Origin: RHKK01 sp964596245
GTDB lineage: Bacteria; Patescibacteriota; Patescibacteriia; 2-12-FULL-60-25
Reading direction: 5' to 3'
Length of the DNA stretch: 64,000 bases
Assembly (NCBI GenBank): GCA_964596245.1
Contig: CAZQSK010000001.1
Span: 1 to 64,000, forward strand
Shown: one piece after another, positions 36,209 to 43,590 of the stretch
Numbering within the stretch: the stretch's first letter is position 1
How the letters are laid out: every line of letters begins with the position of its first letter
Position numbers and translations under genes: made by a program
The notes under the pieces: generated by a model
What the model saw: only the letters and a program-made list of their open reading frames with translations
Databases searched by the model: none
Told to the model about the DNA's origin: nothing

Positions 36209-36386
36209 ACACTTTAAGACTAGACCCGTATCACTCAACTCGCAACACATGGCTAATACGGCAATACTGTGGATGAACCAAAGCCCAAGGTAAGCCCCAT
36301 TTTCCCCATTACGAATGCTACCCGCTACGTGATACGTGCTACATGGTAGAATGTAATCACTTATTATTCCTTTCTCCTTCTTTCGT

Positions 36387-36638
36387 ATGATGGGCGATAT
36401 GAAGAGCTGTTGCGTTGTTCACAAGATTGCGTGGGTGTTGGTCATGGTGGGTGCGATCAATTGGGGGCTCGTCGGTATTGGCATGTTCATGAAAGCCAAC
36501 TGGAACCTTGTGAACATGTTGCTCGGCAGCTGGCCGCAAGTTGAATGGGTCGTGTACATCTTGGTCGGCGTGAGCGCCGTTGCGATGTTGTTCAAGGACA
36601 ACTGCAAGCAGTGCCGCATGGAGATGAAGAAGATGTAA
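36387..36638 (+). CDS. DUF378 small membrane protein
   Basis: 83 residues (79 if started at the ATG at 36399). VVHKIAWVLVMVGAINWGLVG is the DUF378 signature, with a second helix near residues 50-70 and a Cys/Lys-rich tail. Function unknown; family members are small inner-membrane proteins. An extended -10 (TGG TAGAAT, ending 36352) lies upstream with a leader of roughly 30 bases. A strong terminator follows. Confidence 0.8.
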   Translation: MMGDMKSCCVVHKIAWVLVMVGAINWGLVGIGMFMKANWNLVNMLLGSWPQVEWVVYILVGVSAVAMLFKDNCKQCRMEMKKM

Positions 36639-36654
36639 GAGCTTCGGCTCAAAT

Positions 36655-36686
36655 AAAAAACTCCCACCGATCGGTGGGAGTTTTTT
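36655..36686. terminator. Bidirectional terminator between the DUF378 gene and murB
   Basis: A perfect 14-bp stem (36655-36668 with 36673-36686) around GATC, with six A and six T at its ends. It serves the plus-strand DUF378 gene and the minus-strand murB, whose stop codon at 36685-36687 overlaps its edge. Confidence 0.92.
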
Positions 36687-37668
36687 AGAACCCGACGTAC
36701 TGCACTTCTTCCTGTAGCTCGATGCCGTGCTCATCACGAATTTTCATCTTCACGATGGAAATCAACGAAAGGATATCCTGCGCACGCGCCTTCCCTTTAT
36801 TGATGAAAAAGTTGCCGTGTTTCTGACTCACCTCCACATCGCCGACATGCTCCCCCATCAATCCTGCTTGCTGGATCAACCAACCTACTGAAATCTGTTT
36901 CTTATCGATCATTGACTGCGGTACCTCCATGTTCCGCTTTAACAAATCCAACTCTTTCTCGTCGGTGAAATCAAAGTTCTTGAACACACATCCCGCGCTC
37001 GATGATTCAAGCGGCTGCTTCTCTTTGCGCTGCGCCACGATCTCCTCCATACGCTTTTTTGATGCGGCCTTGTCTTCCGTCGGCTTCAGCACCAGCGTAC
37101 AACCAAAAATCAGATATGGCTCATGCTTGAATAGGCTGGTCCGATAACCAAATGCGCATTGATCCTTGGTGAGCTGAACGCGCTGACCATCGCGCAAGCG
37201 AAAGGCATCAACCGTTTCAATGACGTCGCGCATCTCTCCGCCATAACACCCCGCGTCGCCGTAAATCGCACCGCCGATAGTACCGGGAACACCAATCGCC
37301 CATTCAAACCCCGTGAGACCAGCTTCCACGCTTTGGCGCGCAACCATGGCAGTAATCACACCGGCCTCGGCATGAACTTTATTCCCTTCGATTTTCAATC
37401 CGCGATTGGCAGCCTGGATAATGACGCCCTCGAACCCGTCGTCGGAAACAAGCAAGTTGGATCCTCCCCCATATACATACCAAGGAATACCTAAAAGTTG
37501 TGCGACTTGCACCGCCTGCATCATCGCGTCGGCATGAGGGGTAACCACATACAAACGCGCAGAACCACCCACGCGAAAACTCGTGTGTTTGGCCATGGGT
37601 TCGTTCTCGGTTGTCGCCGGCACACGCTGCTTATAGTCGGCGATTTGTTCAGAAGTCAGTAGCTTCAT
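36685..37668 (-). CDS. murB: UDP-N-acetylenolpyruvoylglucosamine reductase MurB
   Basis: 327 residues. The FAD-binding part has NEPMAKHTSFRVGGSARLYV and VYGGGSNLLVSDDGFEGVII; the catalytic region has GIPGT-like GVPGTIGGAIYGDAGCYGGE; PLESSSAGCVFKNFDF supplies the reducing-step serine/cysteine region. It reduces enolpyruvyl-UDP-GlcNAc to UDP-MurNAc with NADPH. It follows murC by one base, so the cell makes at least these peptidoglycan precursor steps. Confidence 0.96.
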   Translation of the reverse strand: MKLLTSEQIADYKQRVPATTENEPMAKHTSFRVGGSARLYVVTPHADAMMQAVQVAQLLGIPWYVYGGGSNLLVSDDGFEGVIIQAANRGLKIEGNKVHAEAGVITAMVARQSVEAGLTGFEWAIGVPGTIGGAIYGDAGCYGGEMRDVIETVDAFRLRDGQRVQLTKDQCAFGYRTSLFKHEPYLIFGCTLVLKPTEDKAASKKRMEEIVAQRKEKQPLESSSAGCVFKNFDFTDEKELDLLKRNMEVPQSMIDKKQISVGWLIQQAGLMGEHVGDVEVSQKHGNFFINKGKARAQDILSLISIVKMKIRDEHGIELQEEVQYVGF

Positions 37669-37669
37669 G

Positions 37670-39082
37670 TTAGATACTTTTCGCGATCAAATAGATGTCA
37701 CCGGCACCCATCACCAAAATAATGTCACCCGGCTTTTTCCAACGCTTAAGAATGGTAAGCGCCTCTTCCGGATCAGGGGCGTATTCCACGCTACGCTGCA
37801 CCGCCCGATCGGCGTCATGACGTATAACGGCGTCCTGGAGATCGCGTGACGAAATCGGTTCTTCGCCCGGTTCATCACGGCCCGCGACATCGTAAATCTC
37901 CGTCAAAAGCAACAAATCGGCCTTATCAAAACTCGGAACAAAGTCCAAAAACAAATCACGCGTTCGCTTTTTGTGATGCGGTTGAAAACACAAGACAATG
38001 CGACGTCCGGGATAAAACGACTTGGTCGCGTCAAGATTGGCGGCAACGGCCGTGGGATGATGCCCGTAGTCGGAAACGACCAGCACATTGTCTCGGTCTG
38101 AAATGATTTCGTACCGACGCCAAATACCGTGATAGTGACGAAGGGTAGGTGCGGCCTCGGTCGCAGGAATCCCGAGCGACGAGACGAGGGCCAACGCGCC
38201 CGTTGCGTTAGCCGCATTCATTTTGCCGGGTACATACAACTCGACTTTGGACGGACGCAAATCACCGTCTCGAAACTGGAACATTTGCACGCCCTCGCGA
38301 ATGACCAAATCTTCCGCGCGACAATTCGCATGCAATCCAAACCCGAACGTCCGAATACGAATGCCGCGGGCCTCAAGCGCCGCACGCTCGCGACCAATCA
38401 AGGTGGAAACGCGCGCATCGTCCGCGTTTGCAACCACGATGCCGTTATCCTGCACACGCTCCAACAACTCGCTGAATGTGGCAATCACGTCATCGAGGGA
38501 CTTATACACGTCGGTGTGATCCAACTCGATATTATTAATGATAAGACCGTACGGACGGAACTCAAGAAAATGTTTGGCATATTCGTCACCCTCAATCACG
38601 ACCAATTCGCCCTGCCCAAAACGAATATTGCCCAATTCATAGGACGGCACACGGCTCCCAACAATCACGGTCGGATCTTGATGGGTTCCGATCAACATCT
38701 GACCAAGCATGGCCGTGGTCGTGCTCTTGCCATGCGTACCGGTCACGAGCAGCACACGGGCGCCGGCCGTCCACTCACCCAAGAACTGAAAGTTATTGAC
38801 CTGACGAATGTCGCGGCGCGCAGCCTCGATGCGCTCGGGATTGGAAGCCGGGACCGCGGATGAATAAATCACGAGCTCGCATTCGGCGGGCACATGCATC
38901 TTGTCATGGCCGATCGACACCGGAATCCCCATCTTCACCAACTCAGTCGTCAGCTCGCTCTCTTTTGTATCAGAACCGGAAACCGTAACGCCGGCTCGCT
39001 TGAGGAGTTTCGCGACAGCCGACATGTTGATGCCGCCGATTCCGATCAGATGCGCGTGCTTTGGCAGCGATTCCATGGCCAC
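37670..39082 (-). CDS. murC: UDP-N-acetylmuramate-L-alanine ligase MurC
   Basis: 470 residues; a second ATG two codons in (39076) is an equal candidate. HLIGIGGINMSAVAKLLKRAG is the N-terminal nucleotide-sugar domain; VLLVTGTHGKSTTTAMLGQML is the ATP loop; INNIELDHTDVY and VSDYGHHPTAV mark the Mur ligase core. It adds L-Ala to UDP-MurNAc. The first loop reads GIGGINMS where MurC usually has GIGGxGMS, a mild variation. Operon with murB. Confidence 0.95.
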   Translation of the reverse strand: MAMESLPKHAHLIGIGGINMSAVAKLLKRAGVTVSGSDTKESELTTELVKMGIPVSIGHDKMHVPAECELVIYSSAVPASNPERIEAARRDIRQVNNFQFLGEWTAGARVLLVTGTHGKSTTTAMLGQMLIGTHQDPTVIVGSRVPSYELGNIRFGQGELVVIEGDEYAKHFLEFRPYGLIINNIELDHTDVYKSLDDVIATFSELLERVQDNGIVVANADDARVSTLIGRERAALEARGIRIRTFGFGLHANCRAEDLVIREGVQMFQFRDGDLRPSKVELYVPGKMNAANATGALALVSSLGIPATEAAPTLRHYHGIWRRYEIISDRDNVLVVSDYGHHPTAVAANLDATKSFYPGRRIVLCFQPHHKKRTRDLFLDFVPSFDKADLLLLTEIYDVAGRDEPGEEPISSRDLQDAVIRHDADRAVQRSVEYAPDPEEALTILKRWKKPGDIILVMGAGDIYLIAKSI

Positions 39083-39109
39083 AAGTTAATAAAATAAGCA
39101 GTTTTCGTC

Positions 39110-39130
39110 AAAAAAAGAGCCTCGAGGCTC
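39110..39130 (-). terminator. Terminator overlapping the stop of the 127-residue gene
   Basis: GAGCC (39117-39121) pairs with GGCTC (39126-39130) around TCGA; seven T follow on the minus strand. The TGA stop (39129-39131) overlaps the stem. Confidence 0.8.
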
Positions 39131-39512
39131 AGTCAGTCGGCGGCGGATCACGCTTGATCGGTCGATGTCGCGATGGACGCTCGACAACCTGAATGATCCG
39201 TTTGCGCCCCCACACGAAGTCGGGACGCGTATCCACCAAAATGTTCATGTCTCGTACCAGCGGTTTCCACGTCGCATGCTCCTTGAAGATCTCAAGGATC
39301 GCGTCGAAGACTTCACGGTACAGGATCCCCTCATCCTTCATCGCCATCAACAGGTCGATCCACCCCAGGTCCACGACCCCGGTTTGGAGCCCATAATAGA
39401 CATGCGACAAAGAACGGGTGATGGTGACGCAGGAACGCAGATCGGGCTGCATCCCAATGATGAGCGGCAGCAGCCGCTCGCGCAGACTCCTCCCGATTTC
39501 ACCCTCAGGCAT
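39129..39512 (-). CDS. Hypothetical protein, solitary cassette gene
   Basis: 127 residues, unrecognised. It looks soluble, with amphipathic helices (LRERLLPLIIGM, WIDLLMAMKDEGILYREVFDAILEIF) and a basic, Pro-rich C-terminus. No catalytic motif is visible. A GAGGAGGGAG ribosome site lies 1 base before the ATG region (best core match 4 bases away) and the terminator overlaps the stop, the same layout as four other genes here. Its codons favour G/C third positions more than murC and glyA on either side. Confidence 0.65.
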   Translation of the reverse strand: MPEGEIGRSLRERLLPLIIGMQPDLRSCVTITRSLSHVYYGLQTGVVDLGWIDLLMAMKDEGILYREVFDAILEIFKEHATWKPLVRDMNILVDTRPDFVWGRKRIIQVVERPSRHRPIKRDPPPTD

Positions 39513-39513
39513 A

Positions 39514-39523
39514 CTCCCTCCTC
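39514..39523 (-). promoter_or_regulatory. Strong Shine-Dalgarno of the 127-residue gene
   Basis: GAGGAGGGAG on the minus strand ends one base before the ATG; the AGGAGG core is 4 bases from it. Confidence 0.7.
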
Positions 39524-39582
39524 AATCAGCGCCAGGGCTTGAAGCTAGCAGCTTCTTGGCTTTTTGTCTATAGTTCGGCCAT

Positions 39583-40854
39583 ATGTTTTCCTTGCCCAAA
39601 ATCGATCCCCAGATCGCCGAGCTGATCGGTGAAGAAACTCGCCGTCAGCAGACCGGACTCGAGCTCATCGCCTCGGAAAATTACGTTTCCGAAGCGGTGT
39701 TGGAGGCCGCCGGCAGTCCACTCACCAACAAGTATAGCGAGGGCTACCCGGGCAAGCGTTATTACGGCGGCAATGAAGTGATCGACAAAATCGAGACGCT
39801 CGCGATCGAACGCGCGAAGCAGCTCTTCGGCGCCGAACATGTAAACGTGCAGCCGCATGCCGGAGCGCAGGCAAATTTTGCGGTGTATCTCGCTCTGTTG
39901 AATCCGGGCGACACCGTCCTTGCGATGGACTTGGCCCATGGCGGACATCTCACGCACGGATCTCCGGTCAACTTCAGCGGTAAGTGGTTCAACATCATTC
40001 CGTACGGCGTGTCTCAGAAGGATGAGCTCGTGGACATGGAACAAGTGCGCGCGCTTGCCTTGGAACACAAGCCAAAGATGATTATTGCAGGCTTCAGCGC
40101 TTATCCCCGAAAGCTCGACTTCGCCGTTTTTGCAGAAATCGCAAAAGAAGTAGGTGCGTATCTCTTTGTAGACATGGCGCATGTTGCAGGGCTTGTCGCC
40201 GCAAAGCTCTATCCAGATCCGATTCCGTACGCCGACGTCGTTACCACGACAACGCACAAAACGTTGCGTGGCCCGCGTGGCGCCATGATCGTCTGCAAGA
40301 CGAATGATCGTCTTGATCCGAATGGGAAAAAAAATCTCGCACAAAAAATCGACTCAGCCGTTTTCCCGGGAGCCCAAGGAGGCCCGCTAGAACATATTAT
40401 TGCCGCCAAAGCAGTCGCGTTTGGCGAAGCGTTGAAACCGGAATTCGCCGTCTATCAGCAACAGGTGATTAAGAATGCGCAAGCCATGGCGGAAACATTC
40501 ATCGCCGAAGGCGCGCGCATTGTCTCGGGCGGAACGGACAACCATCTCCTATTGTTGGATGTAACGCCTTGGGGCATCGGCGGCAAAGAGGCGGAGCAGT
40601 GGCTGGAAGCCGTCGGTATCAGCGCCAACAAAAATATGCTGCCATTTGATACACGGAAACCGGCTGATCCGTCCGGGGTTCGTTTGGGAACGCCTGCCAT
40701 CACGACACGCGGATTTGATGAGAACGCCTGCAAACAGGTAGCCGTCCTCATCGCCACACTTTTGAAAGCAAAAAATGATCCGGGCGTGGCGCAGGACGTT
40801 GCGAAAAAAGTGAAAGAATTGGCTGCGGCACATCCCCTGTACCCGAGTCTGTAG
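39583..40854 (+). CDS. glyA: Serine hydroxymethyltransferase
   Basis: 423 residues. ELIASENYVS, NKYSEGYPGKRYYGG and NVQPHAGAQANFAVY are classical; the PLP lysine is in TTTTHKTLRGPRG. It converts serine and tetrahydrofolate to glycine and methylene-THF. The -10-like TATAGT (39569-39574) ends 8 bases before the ATG with no ribosome site. Followed after 12 bases by a VIT-family transporter. Confidence 0.97.
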   Translation: MFSLPKIDPQIAELIGEETRRQQTGLELIASENYVSEAVLEAAGSPLTNKYSEGYPGKRYYGGNEVIDKIETLAIERAKQLFGAEHVNVQPHAGAQANFAVYLALLNPGDTVLAMDLAHGGHLTHGSPVNFSGKWFNIIPYGVSQKDELVDMEQVRALALEHKPKMIIAGFSAYPRKLDFAVFAEIAKEVGAYLFVDMAHVAGLVAAKLYPDPIPYADVVTTTTHKTLRGPRGAMIVCKTNDRLDPNGKKNLAQKIDSAVFPGAQGGPLEHIIAAKAVAFGEALKPEFAVYQQQVIKNAQAMAETFIAEGARIVSGGTDNHLLLLDVTPWGIGGKEAEQWLEAVGISANKNMLPFDTRKPADPSGVRLGTPAITTRGFDENACKQVAVLIATLLKAKNDPGVAQDVAKKVKELAAAHPLYPSL

Positions 40855-40866
40855 TACACTGAGGGC

Positions 40867-41370
40867 ATGTTACCCACGAACAAAAAGGAGAGGGCGGTAT
40901 TTATCCGTAACTTCGTCTTCGGCGTTGAAGACAGCCTCGTCTCAACCGTCGGGCTCTTAGCAGGCATCGCCGCCGCGGATATTGAACGCACCACCGTGCT
41001 ACTAACCGGCTCGGTACTGATCATGGTGGAAGCCCTTTCAATGGGTGTTGGGAGCCTGCTCTCTGAAGAGCAGGTTGAGCAGGCTGGGGGCGGCGAGTCA
41101 TCAAATCGCCGATCAATCGGCGGCGCCATGACCATGTTCATCTCCTATGGCATTTCCGGCTTCATTCCACTCGCGCCCTACGCATTCCTACCCACAAAAA
41201 CCGCTCTCCCGTACTCAGTGGCAGCATCCTTGGTCGCATTGGGACTTCTCGGATATGTGTCCGGGAAAACATTTAGCAAACGCCCGCTCAGGTCACTCAT
41301 CCGCATGGTCCTCCTTGGCGGAATCGCGATCCTCGCGGGCGTAGCCGTGGGACAAATCTTTAAAATTTAA
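40867..41370 (+). CDS. VIT1/CCC1-family membrane transporter
   Basis: 167 residues. RNFVFGVEDSLVSTVGLLAGI is the first helix signature of the iron/manganese VIT family; five hydrophobic helices are predicted, with a cytoplasmic loop rich in Glu (SEEQVEQ) that in relatives binds metal. Short but complete. A -10-like TACACT (40855-40860) is 6 bases before the ATG, so it may have its own promoter despite closeness to glyA. Stop overlaps the convergent lipoprotein gene by 4 bases (TTAA). Confidence 0.85.
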   Translation: MLPTNKKERAVFIRNFVFGVEDSLVSTVGLLAGIAAADIERTTVLLTGSVLIMVEALSMGVGSLLSEEQVEQAGGGESSNRRSIGGAMTMFISYGISGFIPLAPYAFLPTKTALPYSVAASLVALGLLGYVSGKTFSKRPLRSLIRMVLLGGIAILAGVAVGQIFKI

Positions 41371-41786
41371 CCACGATACTCCGGCGGAACTTCTTCCGGA
41401 TACCACATCGGATACGTTCCCTTCACGCGCGGATGCACGAATCCGTGATTAATCGGATCATCAGATTCGTTTTGATCGATGATCGCATCGACGATAATAC
41501 CTGTATCCGTCCGCTTGATGCTGACTGACACGACCTGATATTCCCCTGTCCCCGCGTAATACGAAACCAACGGATTCACGACATTGGTGTAGATGTCGGT
41601 GACTTCACGGCCCGTGAAAGCCAGTTTATTGAAGAAAAACACTTGCGGCGTTTGCGGGCACATGACCTCGTCACCGGCTTTCGCCGTCGGAGACATGTCC
41701 GACTTGATTTTCATTTCAGGCACTTCGCAGCCGGCGCCGAGAATGGCGAGCGCGGCCATCGGCAACAGAATTTTTAGATATTTCAT
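41367..41786 (-). CDS. Small lipoprotein, unknown function
   Basis: 139 residues from ATG 41786. The start gives a proper lipoprotein signal (basic KYLK, hydrophobic core, lipobox LGAGC at about 16-20); the open frame extends far upstream but is antisense to a neighbour-like sequence. The mature part has no recognised domain; it looks like a small beta-rich fold with DTGIIVDAIIDQNESDDP. Attached to the outer face of the membrane (inferred). Confidence 0.75.
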   Translation of the reverse strand: MKYLKILLPMAALAILGAGCEVPEMKIKSDMSPTAKAGDEVMCPQTPQVFFFNKLAFTGREVTDIYTNVVNPLVSYYAGTGEYQVVSVSIKRTDTGIIVDAIIDQNESDDPINHGFVHPRVKGTYPMWYPEEVPPEYRG

Positions 41787-41800
41787 AGATACTCGATGGG

Positions 41801-42391
41801 TTAATAAATGAATGGTATCAGACGCTTGGTCCGTTTCATATACGATTGATACGGCTCGCCCAATTCGGCGCTCAAGACCCCCTCTTCCACCGCAATACGC
41901 TGAAGGAAAGCGAGGAATATGATGGCGAACTGCACGGCCAGCGCGAGCCAATTTCCCAGCACGAGACCGAGCCCAACGGAGGACAGGAGAAATCCCGTGT
42001 AGGAGGGGTGTCGGACAAAACGATACGGCCCGTCCTGAATGACACGATGGACGCCCTGCACCATCACGGTGCGACGAAAAAAACGGCCGAGCACGCGCAC
42101 CGACCATAAACGCAAACACACGCCCAAAACAATCAACGCAACACCAAGTCCAACGGGCGTCCACGGATGCGTTTTGAACGCCGCGCTCGGTACGAGGAGT
42201 GATAACGTGACGCCCAGCGCCAGCGCCGCCCAACAGGAAACGATCAACACACGCTTACTGCCCTGATCTTGCCTCGCATGCACATGGCCACGATCACGTA
42301 CAACCAACCAATGCTCAACACACAGCCACATGAAAAAAGCGCCGAGCGAAAGACCGGCCGCGATTTCATCACGGAAGACAAATGGAAGCAT
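41801..42391 (-). CDS. Isoprenylcysteine carboxyl methyltransferase-like membrane protein (ICMT/NnrU-type)
   Basis: About 196 residues from ATG 42391; the open frame upstream crosses the tRNA gene and is not coding. Five hydrophobic helices and the signature GPYRFVRHPSYTGFLL, then GEPYQSYMKRTKRLIP, match the ICMT/PEMT-type methyltransferase family. Substrates of bacterial members are mostly unknown. It lies 14 bases upstream of the lipoprotein gene and is likely cotranscribed with it. Confidence 0.82.
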   Translation of the reverse strand: MLPFVFRDEIAAGLSLGAFFMWLCVEHWLVVRDRGHVHARQDQGSKRVLIVSCWAALALGVTLSLLVPSAAFKTHPWTPVGLGVALIVLGVCLRLWSVRVLGRFFRRTVMVQGVHRVIQDGPYRFVRHPSYTGFLLSSVGLGLVLGNWLALAVQFAIIFLAFLQRIAVEEGVLSAELGEPYQSYMKRTKRLIPFIY

Positions 42392-42410
42392 AGAAAAAGG
42401 ATAGCACAGC

Positions 42411-42439
42411 TTGCCAAAACGCAGGGAAGACGCTAGGGT
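42411..42439 (+). promoter_or_regulatory. Possible tRNA-Trp promoter
   Basis: TTGCCA (42411-42416), a 17-base spacer and TAGGGT (42434-42439). The second hexamer is poor. TATACA at 42451-42456 is an alternative -10. Confidence 0.3.
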
Positions 42440-42459
42440 AACGCAACATTTATACACGT

Positions 42460-42533
42460 AGGGGCGTCGTATAATGGTAGTACAACGGTCTCCAAAACCG
42501 TTAGCGTGGGTTCGATTCCCCCCGCCCCTGCCA
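42460..42533 (+). tRNA. tRNA-Trp (anticodon CCA)
   Basis: The 7-bp acceptor AGGGGCG pairs with CGCCCCT; the anticodon stem ACGGT/ACCGT encloses the loop CTCCAAA, with CCA as anticodon. The T-loop TTCGATT is present, with one mismatch in its stem. The 3' CCA is encoded. Confidence 0.95.
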
Positions 42534-42535
42534 CA

Positions 42536-42563
42536 CATAAATCCGCCGAAAGGCGGATTTATG
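42536..42563 (+). terminator. tRNA-Trp terminator
   Basis: A perfect 12-bp stem (42536-42547 with 42552-42563) closed by GAAA immediately follows the tRNA; the 3' arm is T-rich but lacks a long T-run. Confidence 0.7.
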
Positions 42564-42580
42564 TTAGGGTGAAAGAGACT

Positions 42581-43078
42581 ATGGAAACAAAGACAGCCGT
42601 GTTAGCCGGAGGATGTTTTTGGGGCATGGAAGATCTCTTCCGCAAACAGCCTGGCATTATTGATACCGAAACCGGATACACCGGCGGAACAAATGAGAAC
42701 CCGACGTACGGGAATCATCCAGGGCATGCCGAAGCACTTAAAATCACCTACGACCCATCCAAAACAACCTATCGCGAAATACTCGATTTCTTTTTTCGCA
42801 TTCACGATCCGACAACTCTGAATCGCCAAGGGAATGATGTCGGTACCTCATATCGTTCCGCGATTTTCTTTGCAGATGAGCAGCAGAAAAAGGAGGCGCA
42901 AGATTTTATCGATCTCGTAAACAAGTCGGGCCGTTGGCCCGATCCTGTTGTGACAACCGTCGAACCTCTCACAGCCTTCACCGAAGCAGAACCCGAACAT
43001 CAGGACTATTTGCAAAACAATCCCGGAGGCTACACCTGCCATTTTATACGCAGTATGGAGAGCTATCTCAACAAATAA
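42581..43078 (+). CDS. msrA: Peptide methionine (S)-S-oxide reductase MsrA
   Basis: 165 residues from ATG 42581; the upstream frame runs through the tRNA and is rejected. The catalytic AGGCFWGMED places the nucleophilic Cys, followed by TGYTGG, HAEALKITYDP and DVGTSYRSAIF, all standard for MsrA. It repairs oxidised methionine. Followed after one base by an LRR lipoprotein, so they may be cotranscribed. Confidence 0.96.
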   Translation: METKTAVLAGGCFWGMEDLFRKQPGIIDTETGYTGGTNENPTYGNHPGHAEALKITYDPSKTTYREILDFFFRIHDPTTLNRQGNDVGTSYRSAIFFADEQQKKEAQDFIDLVNKSGRWPDPVVTTVEPLTAFTEAEPEHQDYLQNNPGGYTCHFIRSMESYLNK

Positions 43079-43079
43079 T

Positions 43080-43529
43080 ATGAAAAAAATCCTCACCCTC
43101 CTCCTATTATTCATGGTATTTGGCGCAGGCTGCGTAACCAATGCAACCCTGCCAACGGGCACGGCACTTGACCTAAGCAGACAAAGCCTCACACGAATCC
43201 CATCCGATATTTTTTCGCGCATTGATCTGGAAGAGCTCAACCTCTCCAACAACCGACTCACTGGAGCCCCGCAAGCAGAAATCCGCCATCTACAAAAACT
43301 TAGGGTCCTGGATCTGAGCAACAATAACCTAACGGGTCTTCCTGCGGAACTGGGTCAACTAAGCAATCTGGAAACGCTGGACGTGTCGGGTAACGCGCTC
43401 ACAGGACTTCCGATGGAGCTCGGCAACCTCACGCAATTGCGCCTACTAGATGTCTCCGGCAATCCCTATTCAAAACAAGACCTTGATCAGATTGTAAAAA
43501 AACTTCCGAATACGGAGATTCGAGAATAA
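43080..43529 (+). CDS. Leucine-rich-repeat lipoprotein
   Basis: 149 residues. The signal ends in a lipobox (FGAGC, about 14-18). The mature part has four or five 23-residue bacterial LRRs (LEELNLSNNRLTGAP, LRVLDLSNNNLTGLP, LETLDVSGNALTGLP, LRLLDVSGNPYS). Outer-face binding protein, probably for protein-protein contact; ligand unknown. A large terminator follows. Confidence 0.85.
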   Translation: MKKILTLLLLFMVFGAGCVTNATLPTGTALDLSRQSLTRIPSDIFSRIDLEELNLSNNRLTGAPQAEIRHLQKLRVLDLSNNNLTGLPAELGQLSNLETLDVSGNALTGLPMELGNLTQLRLLDVSGNPYSKQDLDQIVKKLPNTEIRE

Positions 43530-43562
43530 AACACGAGTGAGCCACAGGCTCAGTCGTGTTTT
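43528..43562 (+). terminator. Terminator of the msrA-LRR unit
   Basis: A long hairpin: 9 bp (43528-43536 with 43554-43562), a G/G mismatch, then 6 bp around an ACA loop, ending TTTT. Confidence 0.8.
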
Positions 43563-43590
43563 ATGCTAGAATTAAGGCGAAAATAAAAAT

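Noticed and set aside
39568..41141. Minus-strand open frames opposite glyA and the VIT transporter
   Set aside because: Shadows of two clear plus-strand genes.
41787..42233. Upstream extension of the lipoprotein frame
   Set aside because: It would destroy the lipoprotein signal and overlap the ICMT-like gene.
42392..42580. Extensions of the ICMT-like and msrA frames through the tRNA
   Set aside because: Both cross the tRNA-Trp gene; internal ATGs give family-typical starts.
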